From: Sphingomonas sp. dw_22
GTDB lineage: Bacteria; Pseudomonadota; Alphaproteobacteria; Sphingomonadales; Sphingomonadaceae
DNA length: 64,000 nucleotides
Reading direction: 5' to 3'
Assembly (NCBI RefSeq): GCF_018449795.1
Contig: NZ_JAAVVE010000013.1
Span: 1 to 64,000 of the forward strand
The position numbers and the translations under genes are program-made. Within the stretch, counting starts at the first letter, position 1; each line of letters opens with the position of its first letter. The notes beneath the pieces are model-generated. The model was not told where the DNA came from. It was given only the letters and a program-made list of their open reading frames with translations, and made no database searches. Shown here piece after piece: positions 54,207 to 63,249 of the stretch.

Positions 54207-55547
54207 TCACTCGGCAGCGGCGGCGAGCGCCGGGGTTCGGGGGATGGCGAGGCCGAGATGGTCGCGCAGCGTGCGGCCGGCATATTCGGTGCGGAATAGG
54301 TCGCGGCGCTGCAATTCGGGCACGACCAGCTCGGCAAAGGCTTCCAGCCCTTGCGGCAAGGTCGGCCCCATGATGTTGAAGCCGTCCGCCGCACCCGCAG
54401 CGAACCAGTCTTCCAGCAGGTCGGCGATGTCGGTGGGGGTGCCGATGATCGTCTTGTGTCCGCGCGCGGTGACGACGCGGGCGATGAGCTGGCGGATCGT
54501 GAGCCCCTCGGCGCGGGCGGTATCGACGAACAGCTTCTGGCGGCTCTGCCAGCCCTCGGTTGAGGCCGGCTCGGGCAGCGGGCCATCGAGCGGATGCTGC
54601 GACAGGTCCACCCCCATCAGGCCGGAGACCAGGCCGATGCCGATGCGCGGATCGACCAGCTCCTGGAGCTCGTCATGATAGCGTTGCGCCGCTTCGCGCG
54701 TCTCGGCGACGAAGGGCATGATGCCCGGGAGCACGAGGATCTCGTCCGGGTCGCGGCCGTTGGCGGCGGTGGCGTCGCGCAGGCGCTGGCGGAAGGCGAT
54801 CGCGTCGTCGCGCGATTGCTGCGCGGTGAAGACCCGCTCGGCGGTGGTGGCGGCGAGCGCGACGCCGTCGTCGGACGAGCCGGCCTGGACGATCACCGGA
54901 TGGCCCTGCGGCGTGCGATCGAGCTGGAGCGGGCCGGCGACCTTGAAGAACCGGCCTTCATGGTCGATCGGGTGGACTCGGGTGGGGTCATAGTAACGGC
55001 GCGCCTCGCGATCGGCGATCAGCGCGCCTTCCTCCCAGCTGTTCCACAGCGTCTTGACGACTTCGACATATTCGCCGGCGCGGGCATAGCGATGGGCATG
55101 CTCCGGCTGGTGATCGAGCCCGAAATTATGCGCCTCGGCGTCCGATCCCGAGGTCACGCAGTTCCAGCCGGCGCGTCCGCCGCTCAGATGGTCGATCGAG
55201 GCGAATTTGCGGGCGAGGTGATAGGGCGGGAGATATGTCGCGGAGACGGTGGCGACGAGGCCGATCCGCTCGGTCTGCGGCGCGATCGCGGCGAGCAGCG
55301 ACAGCGGCTCGTAATAATAGATCGGCGCCGCCAGCGCGCCGATCTCCGACGGGCCGCCGAACATCGCGACATTGTCGGCGAAGAAGATCGCATCGAACTT
55401 CGCACGCTCCGCCACCTGCGCGAGATGCACATAGTGGCGGAGCTCCGTAAGCGCGCGTGGGTCCACCGATGGATGCAGCCAGGCCGAGACATGATGGCCC
55501 ACCCCCATCAGGAAGGCCCCGAGCCGCATCTGGCGGTCGCGCGCCAT
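54207..55547 (-). CDS. FMN-dependent monooxygenase, NtaA/SnaA/DszA family
   Basis: The 446-residue class II flavin monooxygenase of the luciferase superfamily carries [55 protein letters not shown] (core [10 protein letters not shown]), [19 protein letters not shown] (core PVIVQAGSS) and [16 protein letters not shown]. Relatives cleave C-S or C-N bonds (dibenzothiophene sulfone, sulfones, nitrilotriacetate). With the sulfonate genes around it, release of sulfur from an organosulfur compound is likely. A flavin reductase partner is not in the window. Confidence 0.88.
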   Translation of the reverse strand: MARDRQMRLGAFLMGVGHHVSAWLHPSVDPRALTELRHYVHLAQVAERAKFDAIFFADNVAMFGGPSEIGALAAPIYYYEPLSLLAAIAPQTERIGLVATVSATYLPPYHLARKFASIDHLSGGRAGWNCVTSGSDAEAHNFGLDHQPEHAHRYARAGEYVEVVKTLWNSWEEGALIADREARRYYDPTRVHPIDHEGRFFKVAGPLQLDRTPQGHPVIVQAGSSDDGVALAATTAERVFTAQQSRDDAIAFRQRLRDATAANGRDPDEILVLPGIMPFVAETREAAQRYHDELQELVDPRIGIGLVSGLMGVDLSQHPLDGPLPEPASTEGWQSRQKLFVDTARAEGLTIRQLIARVVTARGHKTIIGTPTDIADLLEDWFAAGAADGFNIMGPTLPQGLEAFAELVVPELQRRDLFRTEYAGRTLRDHLGLAIPRTPALAAAAE

Positions 55548-55549
55548 GG

Positions 55550-57910
55550 TCAGAACCGCGCCTTGGCGGTGGCGCCGAAGGTGCGCGTATCGCCCAGCAC
55601 CTTGACGAAGGGCGAGACGGCATTGGCCGCGCCGATCCCCACCGCATAGCGCTTGTCGAAGATGTTGCGGCCCCAGAACAGCAGCGAATAGCGGTCGTCG
55701 CTGGTGCGGATGCCGATGCCGGCGTTGGTGAGGCCGTATCCTTCCTGCCGGCCATAGGCCGAATAGGGGCTCAGCAGGTTGGTGGAACTGCGATAGGTCT
55801 GGTTGATGTAGCCGGTGAGATTGTACCGGTCCGAGACCGGCGCGTCATAGTCGACGCTCGCCTGGCCGGTCCATTTGGACGAACCGATCACGCGCTTGCC
55901 CGAGAGATCGACCGAGCCCGGGGCGCCGGCATAGGTGAATTCCACCGGCGGCGGCGCGTTGGTGTAGGAGCGGTAGGTCGCGTCGTTGTACGATCCGTTG
56001 GCCGAGAGGCTGAAGCCCCCGCCGATCCTCGCCGAACCTTCCAGCTCGACGCCGCGCAACCGCACCCGCGCGGCATTGCCCAGGAAGTTGCCGAGCGCGA
56101 ACCGCGTCGGATCGAGCTGGACCGCCTGATAGTCGCGGATGTCGTTCCAGTAGAAATTGAGGTTCAGCGTCGCGCGGCCGCCGGCCAGCGTGGTCTTGAT
56201 CCCGGCCTCGTAATCGGTCGACTTCTCGGGATCGATGATGAGCGGCTTGCCCGGCGTCGCGCCCAGGTTCGCCGCGCCCGATTTCTCGCCATAGCTGACC
56301 GAGGCATAGAGCAGCACATCGTCCGAGAGCTTGAACGACGGGTTGGCGAGCCATGACCAGCTATCGGTGGTACGCTGGTCCGCGACCACGAACAGGCCGC
56401 CGAATGCATTGACGATCGCGGTGCGATAGGGCGACAGCGTGCCCGGCAGGGCCGCTCCGCCGAAGACGGTGGCGGTGTTCGATGCCTTCTTGGTCTCGCG
56501 CGTGAAGCGCAGACCGCCGGTGAGCGAAAGCCGCTCGGTCGGATGCCAGGTGGCTTGGCCGAACCCGGCGCCGCTCGTCACCTGGAGCTTGCCGTACTGA
56601 TCATATTCCACGCCATCGAGCACCAGGCCGGGAAGCGCGGGCGACAGGAAATAGGCAGCCGAATCCGACTGGAAGATCGATCGATTGTTGCTGACCAGAT
56701 CTTCGCGCAGGAAGAAGCCGCCGAACTGCCACTCGAACGCGCTGCCGCTGGGCGAAGCGAGGCGGACTTCCTGCGAATATTGGTCGACATCCACGTCATA
56801 GCCGGCGCGCAGGATCGAGAAGGGCGTGTTGTCGCTGTCGTTGTACGGGCGGAAGCGGAGCTGGCGCCAGGCGCTGACCGCAGTGAGGGTGGGGCCGCCC
56901 AGATCGATCGTCAGTTCGTTCGAGACGCCGTTGACCTTGCTCTTGATCCGGTCCTGCGTGTTGACGTTGGCGTTCTTGCCGATCGCGTAGCTCGGTGCAT
57001 AGCCGAAGATCGAGCGGACCTTTGTGTCCCAGGCGGCGGTGCGCGGCGTGCCGTTGGCGAAGGTCGTCGCATCGGCGAAGGGCGGATAGTAATTATTGTA
57101 TTCGCTCGTCTCGTAATGCTCGCCGATCAGGCGGCTGGTGACCGGGCCGCTCTGGAACAGGAGCTGGCCGCGCGCGGCCCAGCGGTCCACGTCGAGATAT
57201 TTCTGCCCGTCATAGGCGTTCTTCGCCCAGCCGTCGGATTTATCGAGATAGAAGGTGGCGCGATAGGCGAGCGTGTCGCCGATCAGCGGGCCGGTGGCAT
57301 TGGCACGGATCTGATAGCGGTTCTGGTTGCCATAGCCCGCCTCCAGGTTGAGCTCGGGTGTGAAGCTCGGGCGCTTGGTGGTGACGATCAGTGCGCCGAT
57401 CGTGGTGTTCTTGCCGAGCAGCGTGCCCTGGGGGCCGCGCACCAGCTCGATATGGTCGAGATCGACGAAATCGAGCCAGCTGAAGCCGACATGGGTGAAG
57501 AAGACATTGTCGACGATCAGCCCGACGCCGGATTCGGCGCCGTCGTTATTGGCGTTGCCGCCGAGCCCGCGGACATAGAGGCCCGAGACGCGGGTGTTCT
57601 GCTGGACCGCCGCGAAATTGGGAAGTTTCGCCGCGAAATCGGCGACGCGATAGACGTGCTGGGTGGCGAGCTCGTCGCCCGAGACCGCGGTGATCGCGAC
57701 GGGCACATCCTGGAGCCGTTCCTCGCGGCGGCGCGCCGTCACCAGGATCTCGCCATTGTCCTGGGCCTGCGGCTCGGCGGTCGGATCGTCGCCGGTGGGA
57801 TCCTTGGCAGTCGGATCGGGCTTGCGGTCTTCGGCCCATGCGGGCGCCGCGGCGAGCGACGTGAAAGCAGTCGCGGCCAGTGCGAGCGCCCGGATTTTTC
57901 TGATGTGCAT
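55550..57910 (-). CDS. TonB-dependent outer-membrane receptor of the organosulfur operon
   Basis: The 786-residue receptor has a signal peptide (residues 1-26, ending APAWA), an acidic linker, TonB box-like GEILVTARRREERLQDVP and a plug ending in VRGPQGTLLGKNTTIGALIVTTKRP (core RGPQGTLLGKNTTIGA). The barrel finishes TFGATAKARF. It is first in a six-gene operon with the flavin monooxygenase (2-bp gap), tauD and ssuACB. An operator-like palindrome sits 15-37 bp upstream of its start codon. Inference: it imports sulfonates, sulfate esters or larger organosulfur molecules under sulfur limitation. Confidence 0.9.
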   Translation of the reverse strand: MHIRKIRALALAATAFTSLAAAPAWAEDRKPDPTAKDPTGDDPTAEPQAQDNGEILVTARRREERLQDVPVAITAVSGDELATQHVYRVADFAAKLPNFAAVQQNTRVSGLYVRGLGGNANNDGAESGVGLIVDNVFFTHVGFSWLDFVDLDHIELVRGPQGTLLGKNTTIGALIVTTKRPSFTPELNLEAGYGNQNRYQIRANATGPLIGDTLAYRATFYLDKSDGWAKNAYDGQKYLDVDRWAARGQLLFQSGPVTSRLIGEHYETSEYNNYYPPFADATTFANGTPRTAAWDTKVRSIFGYAPSYAIGKNANVNTQDRIKSKVNGVSNELTIDLGGPTLTAVSAWRQLRFRPYNDSDNTPFSILRAGYDVDVDQYSQEVRLASPSGSAFEWQFGGFFLREDLVSNNRSIFQSDSAAYFLSPALPGLVLDGVEYDQYGKLQVTSGAGFGQATWHPTERLSLTGGLRFTRETKKASNTATVFGGAALPGTLSPYRTAIVNAFGGLFVVADQRTTDSWSWLANPSFKLSDDVLLYASVSYGEKSGAANLGATPGKPLIIDPEKSTDYEAGIKTTLAGGRATLNLNFYWNDIRDYQAVQLDPTRFALGNFLGNAARVRLRGVELEGSARIGGGFSLSANGSYNDATYRSYTNAPPPVEFTYAGAPGSVDLSGKRVIGSSKWTGQASVDYDAPVSDRYNLTGYINQTYRSSTNLLSPYSAYGRQEGYGLTNAGIGIRTSDDRYSLLFWGRNIFDKRYAVGIGAANAVSPFVKVLGDTRTFGATAKARF

Positions 57911-57924
57911 TGTCGGCCTCCCTT

Positions 57925-57947
57925 ATCTCTATCATTCTAGTAGAGAT
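57925..57947. promoter_or_regulatory. Sulfur-cluster operator, copy 1 (TonB receptor operon / cysK)
   Basis: ATCTCTA-N9-TAGAGAT has perfect 7-bp arms and is identical to the site at 59077 in both arms and in 19 of 23 positions overall. Its closeness to the start codon (15 bp) suggests repression by blocking the start of transcription. It lies in the 159-bp divergent region shared with cysK. Confidence 0.7.
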
Positions 57948-58069
57948 TAAAGGCTGCAACAGGAGTTCGGCTTGGCCGGGCTGAGCAAAAACTATCAGCC
58001 GTTCCGACTCGACCGGTGTTCTATTATCCATCAAAAAGATAGGATATAAAGGGCGAAGGAGGCAGCGCC

Positions 58070-59029
58070 GTGCGAGCGAACAATGTCCTGGAGACGATAG
58101 GGGGTACGCCGCATATCCGCGTGCAGCGACTGTTTCCGGATGCCGAGGTGTGGATCAAGTCCGAGCGATCGAACCCCGGCGGATCGATCAAGGACCGCAT
58201 CGCGCTCGCCATGATCGAGAATGCCGAGCGCAAGGGGCTGCTCCGGCCCGGCGGCACGATCATCGAGCCGACCAGCGGCAATACCGGCGTCGGCCTGGCG
58301 ATGGTCGCGGCGGTGAAGGGCTATCGGCTCGTGCTGGTGATGCCCGAGAGCATGTCGCTGGAGCGGCGGCGGCTGATGCTCGCATATGGCGCGACCTTCG
58401 ACCTTACCCCACGCGAGAAGGGCATCCGGGGCGCGATCGACCGGGCGATCGAACTCGTGCGTGAGACGCCCGGCGCCTGGATGCCGCAGCAGTTCGACAA
58501 TCCCGCCAATATCGACGCGCACGTCCATACGACCGCGCAAGAGATATATGCCGATTTTCGCGACGAGCCGATCGACGCGATCATCACCGGGGTCGGCACG
58601 GGCGGCCATATCACCGCGCTTGCCGAGACGCTGAAGATGGAGTGGCGCAACCTCAAGGTGTTCGCGGTCGAGCCCGAGCTTTCGCCGGTGATCTCGGGCG
58701 GCGTGCCCGGCCCGCACCCGATCCAGGGGATCGGCGCCGGCTTCATTCCCGCCAATCTCCATGCCGACATGCTCGACGGGGTGATTCAGGTCGAGGCCGA
58801 GGAAGCGCGCGAGTTCGCCCGCCGTGCCGCGCGCGAGGAGGGGCTGCTGGTCGGGATCAGCTCGGGCGCGACGCTCGCTGCGATCGCACGGAAGCTGCCG
58901 GAGCTTCCCGGCGCACGCATCCTCGGCTTCGCTTATGACACCGGCGAGCGTTATCTCTCGGTGCCCGATTTCCTGCCGCATGAAGCGCCGGCCTTCGCCC
59001 TGGCCGGGCCGACGCCGCGTGGCCATTGA
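58070..59029 (+). CDS. Cysteine synthase (O-acetylserine sulfhydrylase), CysK/CysM type
   Basis: The enzyme joins sulfide (or thiosulfate) to O-acetylserine to make cysteine. The 319-residue PLP protein has the Schiff-base Lys41 in [15 protein letters not shown], the substrate loop [13 protein letters not shown], the phosphate-binding [11 protein letters not shown] and the C-terminal [11 protein letters not shown]. The start is GTG at 58070 with an excellent ribosome-binding site GAAGGAGG. It is divergent from the organosulfur import operon, so sulfide derived from released sulfite could be fixed here. CysK and CysM cannot be separated by eye. Confidence 0.92.
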   Translation: MRANNVLETIGGTPHIRVQRLFPDAEVWIKSERSNPGGSIKDRIALAMIENAERKGLLRPGGTIIEPTSGNTGVGLAMVAAVKGYRLVLVMPESMSLERRRLMLAYGATFDLTPREKGIRGAIDRAIELVRETPGAWMPQQFDNPANIDAHVHTTAQEIYADFRDEPIDAIITGVGTGGHITALAETLKMEWRNLKVFAVEPELSPVISGGVPGPHPIQGIGAGFIPANLHADMLDGVIQVEAEEAREFARRAAREEGLLVGISSGATLAAIARKLPELPGARILGFAYDTGERYLSVPDFLPHEAPAFALAGPTPRGH

Positions 59030-59076
59030 GCGCACAAACAGGAGTTGCCGGACCCCAAGCGAAACTAGGCTGGGAA

Positions 59077-59099
59077 ATCTCTATCGTGTGAGTAGAGAT
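59077..59099. promoter_or_regulatory. Sulfur-cluster operator, copy 2 (sulfatase operon)
   Basis: ATCTCTA-N9-TAGAGAT, 68 bp upstream of the arylsulfatase start and 48 bp after the cysK stop. The arms are identical to those of the copy at 57925. Confidence 0.7.
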
Positions 59100-59166
59100 A
59101 TGGCGTCCCAGTGGTTCTGCAGGGGCGTGTGATGCGTGCGATCGGATTCCAGTCCTCGGAGAGACG

Positions 59167-60831
59167 ATGAAGCGCTATCTGTTCCTGTTCGCCAGCCTGG
59201 TCCTCGCGACATCCGCCGCGCCCGTGGGTTCCCCGCCGCAGCCGAAGCCCGCCGCGCCCTCGCCGAAGCCCAACATCCTCGTCATCGTCGCGGACGATCT
59301 CGGCTATTCGGACCTGGGTGCATTCGGCGGCGAGATCCATACGCCCAACCTTGATGCGCTCGCCGAACGCGGCCTGCGCCTCACCGGATTCCACAGCGCG
59401 CCGACCTGCTCGCCGACGCGATCGATGCTGCTCTCGGGCACCGACAATCACCTCGCCGGTCTCGGCAACATGACCGAGACGATCGCGCCCAACCAGATCG
59501 GCCGGCCGGGCTATGGCGGCTATCTGCCCGGCGATGTGGTGACGCTGGCCGATCGCCTGCGTGACCTCGGCTATGCGACGCTGATGTCGGGCAAATGGCA
59601 TCTTGGCGGCCGCGCCGAGGACGATCCCATCCGCCACGGCTTCGAGCAGGCCTTCGATCTCGTCCAGGGCGCCGGCAACCATTATGGCCGCAACCTCTCG
59701 CCCAACTGGCAGCAGCTCGGCGTCAGCACCTATCGCGAGAATGGCGAGACGGTGAAGGCGCTGCCGACGGACTTCTACTCCTCCGATTATTTCGCGACCA
59801 AGCTGATCGAATATCTGGGCAAGGCGGACAAGGCGAAGCCCTTCTTCGCTTATCTCACCTTCACCGCACCGCACTGGCCGCTACAGGCGCCCGAGGCGGA
59901 CGTGGCCAAATATCGTGGTCGCTATGATGCGGGCTTCGAGGCCCTGCGCCGCGAGCGGCTCGCGCGCCAGCAGGTGCTGGGGCTGGTGCCGAGGAATGTC
60001 CGTGCGCACGACCTGATCCTGCCGCCGGGGCAGGACTGGGCGAGCCTGTCGCCGGAGGAGAAGCAGCGTCAGGCGCGGCTGATGGAGATCTATGCCGCGA
60101 TGGTCGATCGGCTCGATCAGAATGTCGGCCGGGTGATCGCGCACCTCAAGGAAACCGGGCAATATGACAACACGATCATCGTCTTCCTCGCCGACAATGG
60201 CGCCGAGGGGATGGATCTGCGCGAAGTGCGCATTCCGGGCGTCGCGCAGCTCCTGAAGCTCACCGACAATCGCTTCGACAATCTCGGCAAGCAGACCAGC
60301 TTCGCGAGCTACGGTCCCGGCTGGGCGCAGGCGGCGACCACGCCGTCGCTGCTCTACAAGGGCTATACCAGCGAGGGCGGCACTCGCGTCGCCGCGTTCA
60401 TCAATCTGCCGGGCGCATCGCGGCGGGGTGGGGTCAGCCACAGCTACGGCACGGTGATGGACGTGCTGCCGACCCTGGTCGAGGCGGCGGGCGGCACCTG
60501 GCAGGGCGGCAGCTTCGCCGGCCGCGAGGTCCAGCCCGTGCGCGGGCGGAGCTGGCTGCCCTATCTCCAGGGCCGGGCCGCGCGCGTCCATGCGCCGGGC
60601 GAGGCGATCGGCAGCGAGCTGTTCGGCCGCCGCGCGATCCGCCAGGGCGACTGGAAGCTGGTCGATCTCGGCGACGGGTGGAAGCTCTACAACCTCTCCA
60701 GCGATCCCGGTGAGACGCGCGACCTGTCGAAGCGCGAGCCGGCGCGGGTTCGCGCGCTGGCGGCGGCGTGGGACGATTATGCGAGGGATGCCGGCGTCAT
60801 CATGCCGTCGACTCCGGCGACCTTCCCATGA
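59167..60831 (+). CDS. Exported arylsulfatase (type I, formylglycine-dependent)
   Basis: The enzyme hydrolyses sulfate esters. The 554-residue protein has a signal peptide (MKRYLFLFASLVLATSAAP), the metal-binding start PNILVIVADDLGYSDLGAFGG, and the type I sulfatase signature CSPTR at Cys81 (APTCSPTRSMLLSG), whose Cys is converted to formylglycine. GKWHLGG, YLTFTAPHWPLQAP and VFLADNGAEG follow, and a C-terminal subdomain begins near GDWKLVDLG. It is coupled (ATGA) to a formylglycine-generating enzyme. The upstream operator suggests sulfur-starvation control. Confidence 0.95.
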   Translation: MKRYLFLFASLVLATSAAPVGSPPQPKPAAPSPKPNILVIVADDLGYSDLGAFGGEIHTPNLDALAERGLRLTGFHSAPTCSPTRSMLLSGTDNHLAGLGNMTETIAPNQIGRPGYGGYLPGDVVTLADRLRDLGYATLMSGKWHLGGRAEDDPIRHGFEQAFDLVQGAGNHYGRNLSPNWQQLGVSTYRENGETVKALPTDFYSSDYFATKLIEYLGKADKAKPFFAYLTFTAPHWPLQAPEADVAKYRGRYDAGFEALRRERLARQQVLGLVPRNVRAHDLILPPGQDWASLSPEEKQRQARLMEIYAAMVDRLDQNVGRVIAHLKETGQYDNTIIVFLADNGAEGMDLREVRIPGVAQLLKLTDNRFDNLGKQTSFASYGPGWAQAATTPSLLYKGYTSEGGTRVAAFINLPGASRRGGVSHSYGTVMDVLPTLVEAAGGTWQGGSFAGREVQPVRGRSWLPYLQGRAARVHAPGEAIGSELFGRRAIRQGDWKLVDLGDGWKLYNLSSDPGETRDLSKREPARVRALAAAWDDYARDAGVIMPSTPATFP

Positions 60832-61787
60832 GGATCACTGGACCTCTGGCGGCGCTGCTCGGCGTGGTCGGCGTCGTCGGGACCGGCTTCGCGCTGGTGC
60901 CGCCGGTGGCGCCCGCCGCGCCCGCATCGGTGCCGGCGAAATGCGCGGGCAGCCGCGTGGATCGCCCTGTCATCGTGAAGGCGACCGACTTCATGATGGG
61001 CAGCACGCGCCATTATGCCGAAGAAGGGCCGTCGGTGCGCGTCTCGGTCACGCGGTTCGACATCGATGCGCATGAAGTGACCAACCGCCAATATGCGGCC
61101 TTCGCCGCGGCGACCGGCTACGTGACCGAGGCCGAGCGGCCGGGCGGCGGCGCCTTCGTGTTCAGCCCGCCCGCCACGCCGGTCGAGGCGCCCGATCCGC
61201 GGCTGTGGTGGCGCTACGTCAAGGGCGCGAACTGGCGCCATCCCGCCGGTCCGGACAGCGATATCGCCGGGCGCGACGACGATCCGGTGGTCAACGTCAC
61301 TTATGCCGATGCGCTCGCCTATGCCCGCTGGGCCGGCCGGGCGCTGCCGAGCGAGGAGCAGTTCGAGGCGGCGGCGCGGGCCGGCGGCGCTGGCGAGGAA
61401 GGGCCTGTGCCGGGCACCGCAAATATCTGGCAAGGGGGCTTCCCCGACACGAACGAGCAGCGCGACGGCTTCTATGGCCGCGCGCCCGCGGGCTGCTTCA
61501 AGCCTGATGCGGACGGCGCCTATGACCTGATCGGCAATGTCTGGGAGTGGACGGGAAGCTGGTATCTGCCGACCCATGGCCCGATCGTCACCGGTGACGG
61601 CACGCCCGGCAATCCCAGCTTCGATCCCGCCCAGCCGGACGCGCGCGTCCGCGTCATCAAGGGCGGCTCCTTCCTTTGCGCGGCCAATTACTGCGCGCGC
61701 TATCGCCCCGCCGCGCGCCATGCGCAGGACGAGACGCTCGCCGCCTCGCACCTTGGCTTCCGCACCGTTTCGACATCAGGAGAATAA
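60828..61787 (+). CDS. Exported formylglycine-generating enzyme (SUMF1/FGE family)
   Basis: FGE oxidises the sulfatase Cys to formylglycine. The 319-residue protein has an N-terminal hydrophobic signal or anchor (residues 1-34), then KATDFMMGSTRHYAEEGP, FDIDAHEVTNRQYAAFAAATGY (core DAHEVTNRQYAAF), DDPVVNVTYADALAYARWAG (core PVVNVTYADALAYARW), YDLIGNVWEWTGSWY and GGSFLCAANYCARYRPAARH. The last keeps both active-site cysteines of true FGEs (about Cys284 and Cys289), unlike many SUMF1-domain proteins. ATG 60828 overlaps the sulfatase stop. Apparent export implies that maturation happens in the periplasm. Confidence 0.93.
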   Translation: MRITGPLAALLGVVGVVGTGFALVPPVAPAAPASVPAKCAGSRVDRPVIVKATDFMMGSTRHYAEEGPSVRVSVTRFDIDAHEVTNRQYAAFAAATGYVTEAERPGGGAFVFSPPATPVEAPDPRLWWRYVKGANWRHPAGPDSDIAGRDDDPVVNVTYADALAYARWAGRALPSEEQFEAAARAGGAGEEGPVPGTANIWQGGFPDTNEQRDGFYGRAPAGCFKPDADGAYDLIGNVWEWTGSWYLPTHGPIVTGDGTPGNPSFDPAQPDARVRVIKGGSFLCAANYCARYRPAARHAQDETLAASHLGFRTVSTSGE

Positions 61788-61788
61788 T

Positions 61789-63099
61789 ATGGACCGTCGC
61801 ACGCTGCTCAAGGCCGCGGCCTCGCTGCCGCTGGTGCGGATCGGCGCGGCGATGGCGGCGGACCTGCCGCCGCTCGCCGCCGCGGCGCGCGATGCCTGGA
61901 TCTTCGCGCTGCCCCTGATCGAGATGGCGCAGACCCGCGCCCGCATGGCCGCGCTGCCCGCCAACCGCCTGTTCCACAAGCGCGTGTTAGCGACACCCAA
62001 GGACGTGAGCGTCACCACGCCCAACAACGACACGCTCTATTCGAGTGCCTGGCTCAATCTCGCCAACGGCCCGGTGCGGCTGACGATCCCGCCGAGCGGC
62101 GACCGCTATCTCTCGGTCGCGCTGATGGATATGTACACCAACAATTTCGCGGTGCTCGGCACGCGCACGATCGGCCGCGACGGCGGCAGCTTCACGATCC
62201 TGGGACCGGGCGCGGCGAGCGACGATCCGCTCGCGGTGCGCGCGACCACGCCTTGGGTGTGACTGCTCGTTCGAACGCTGGTCGACGGCAAGGCCGATCT
62301 GCCGGTGGCGCACAAGGTGCAGGACGGCTTCAGGCTCGAAGGGCCGGCGGCGCCCGGGCCGGGCCGCGCCTTCGCCGATCGCGCCGCGCCCTGGGACAAG
62401 CTGCTGGAGACGATCCAGGCGCTGATCGTCGAGAACCCGCCCCAGGCGACCGACGAGCGGCTGCTCGAAGCGGTGGCGCCGCTGGGCATCGGCGTGAAGG
62501 GCGGCTTGGATGCCGGCCGCTTCGGCCCCGCACAGGCGGCCGAGATCGAGCAGGGCCTCGCCGCCGCCCGCACGTTGCTGCGCGAAAAGGGCTGGACCGG
62601 GCCGGTCGCCAATGGCTGGTCCTATCCGCGCGCCAATCTGGGGCTGTACGGCCAGGATTATCTGTATCGCGCGCGGGTGGCGCTGGGCGGGCTGGGCGCC
62701 CTGCCGCGCGAGGAGGCGCTGTATATCCGCGCGCTCGATGCGAAGGGCGGCAGCATCTTTCCGGCGGGTACGCGCTGGCGGCTGCGCCTGCCGGGCGCGT
62801 TGCCGCTCGACGGGTTCTGGTCGCTGACGCTCTACCGCGCGACGCCCGATGGGCAGTTCTTCTTCATCGAGAACCCGATCGACCGCTACGCGATCGGCGA
62901 TCGCACGCCGGGCCTCCAGCGCGGGCAGGGTGGGGCGCTCGACATCCTGATCTCTCCCGACGATCCCGGCACAGCGCAGCGCGCCAACTGGCTGCCGGCC
63001 CCGGCCGCCGAGCCCTATGGTCTGTTCTTCCGCGCCTATCTGCCGCGGCCGGACTTGCTCGATGGCGCCTACACCTTGCCCAGGCTCGAAAAGGCGTGA
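61789..63099 (+). pseudogene. DUF1254/DUF1214 protein interrupted by an in-frame TGA
   Basis: The gene follows FGE by 1 bp with ribosome-binding site CAGGAG and starts MDRRTLLKAAASLPLV, a Tat-like signal. The N-terminal DUF1254 part runs normally (TPNNDTLYSSAWLNLANGPV, YLSVALMDMYTNNFAVLG) to a TGA at 62260-62262. The same frame continues with LLVRTLVDGKADLPVAHKVQDGF, then DUF1214 (FWSLTLYRATPDGQFFFIEN, NWLPAPAAEPYGLFFRAYLP) to the stop at 63097. At the TGA the family normally has Trp (V-W-LL-RTLVDG pattern), so a TGG-to-TGA change is the simplest explanation. Reinitiation is not obvious. DUF1254 proteins are frequent sulfatase-operon neighbours of unknown function. Confidence 0.85.
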
Positions 63100-63249
63100 G
63101 TTTTCGGCCGATCCTGCGGTCCGGGTGTCGTCGCGCGGGCATTGATAAGCCCTGCTAACAAGGTTTTCCTTGAACTGCCGTCTAATCCAATCGGGCCGGA
63201 CCCTCTAAATCCCTCCTGTAAAGCCGCATCAAACCACAGGAGAAAATCC

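Noticed and set aside
62260..62262. TGA as a selenocysteine codon
   Set aside because: The DUF1254 family has Trp, not Cys, at this position, and no SECIS-like hairpin or selenoprotein context was noticed.
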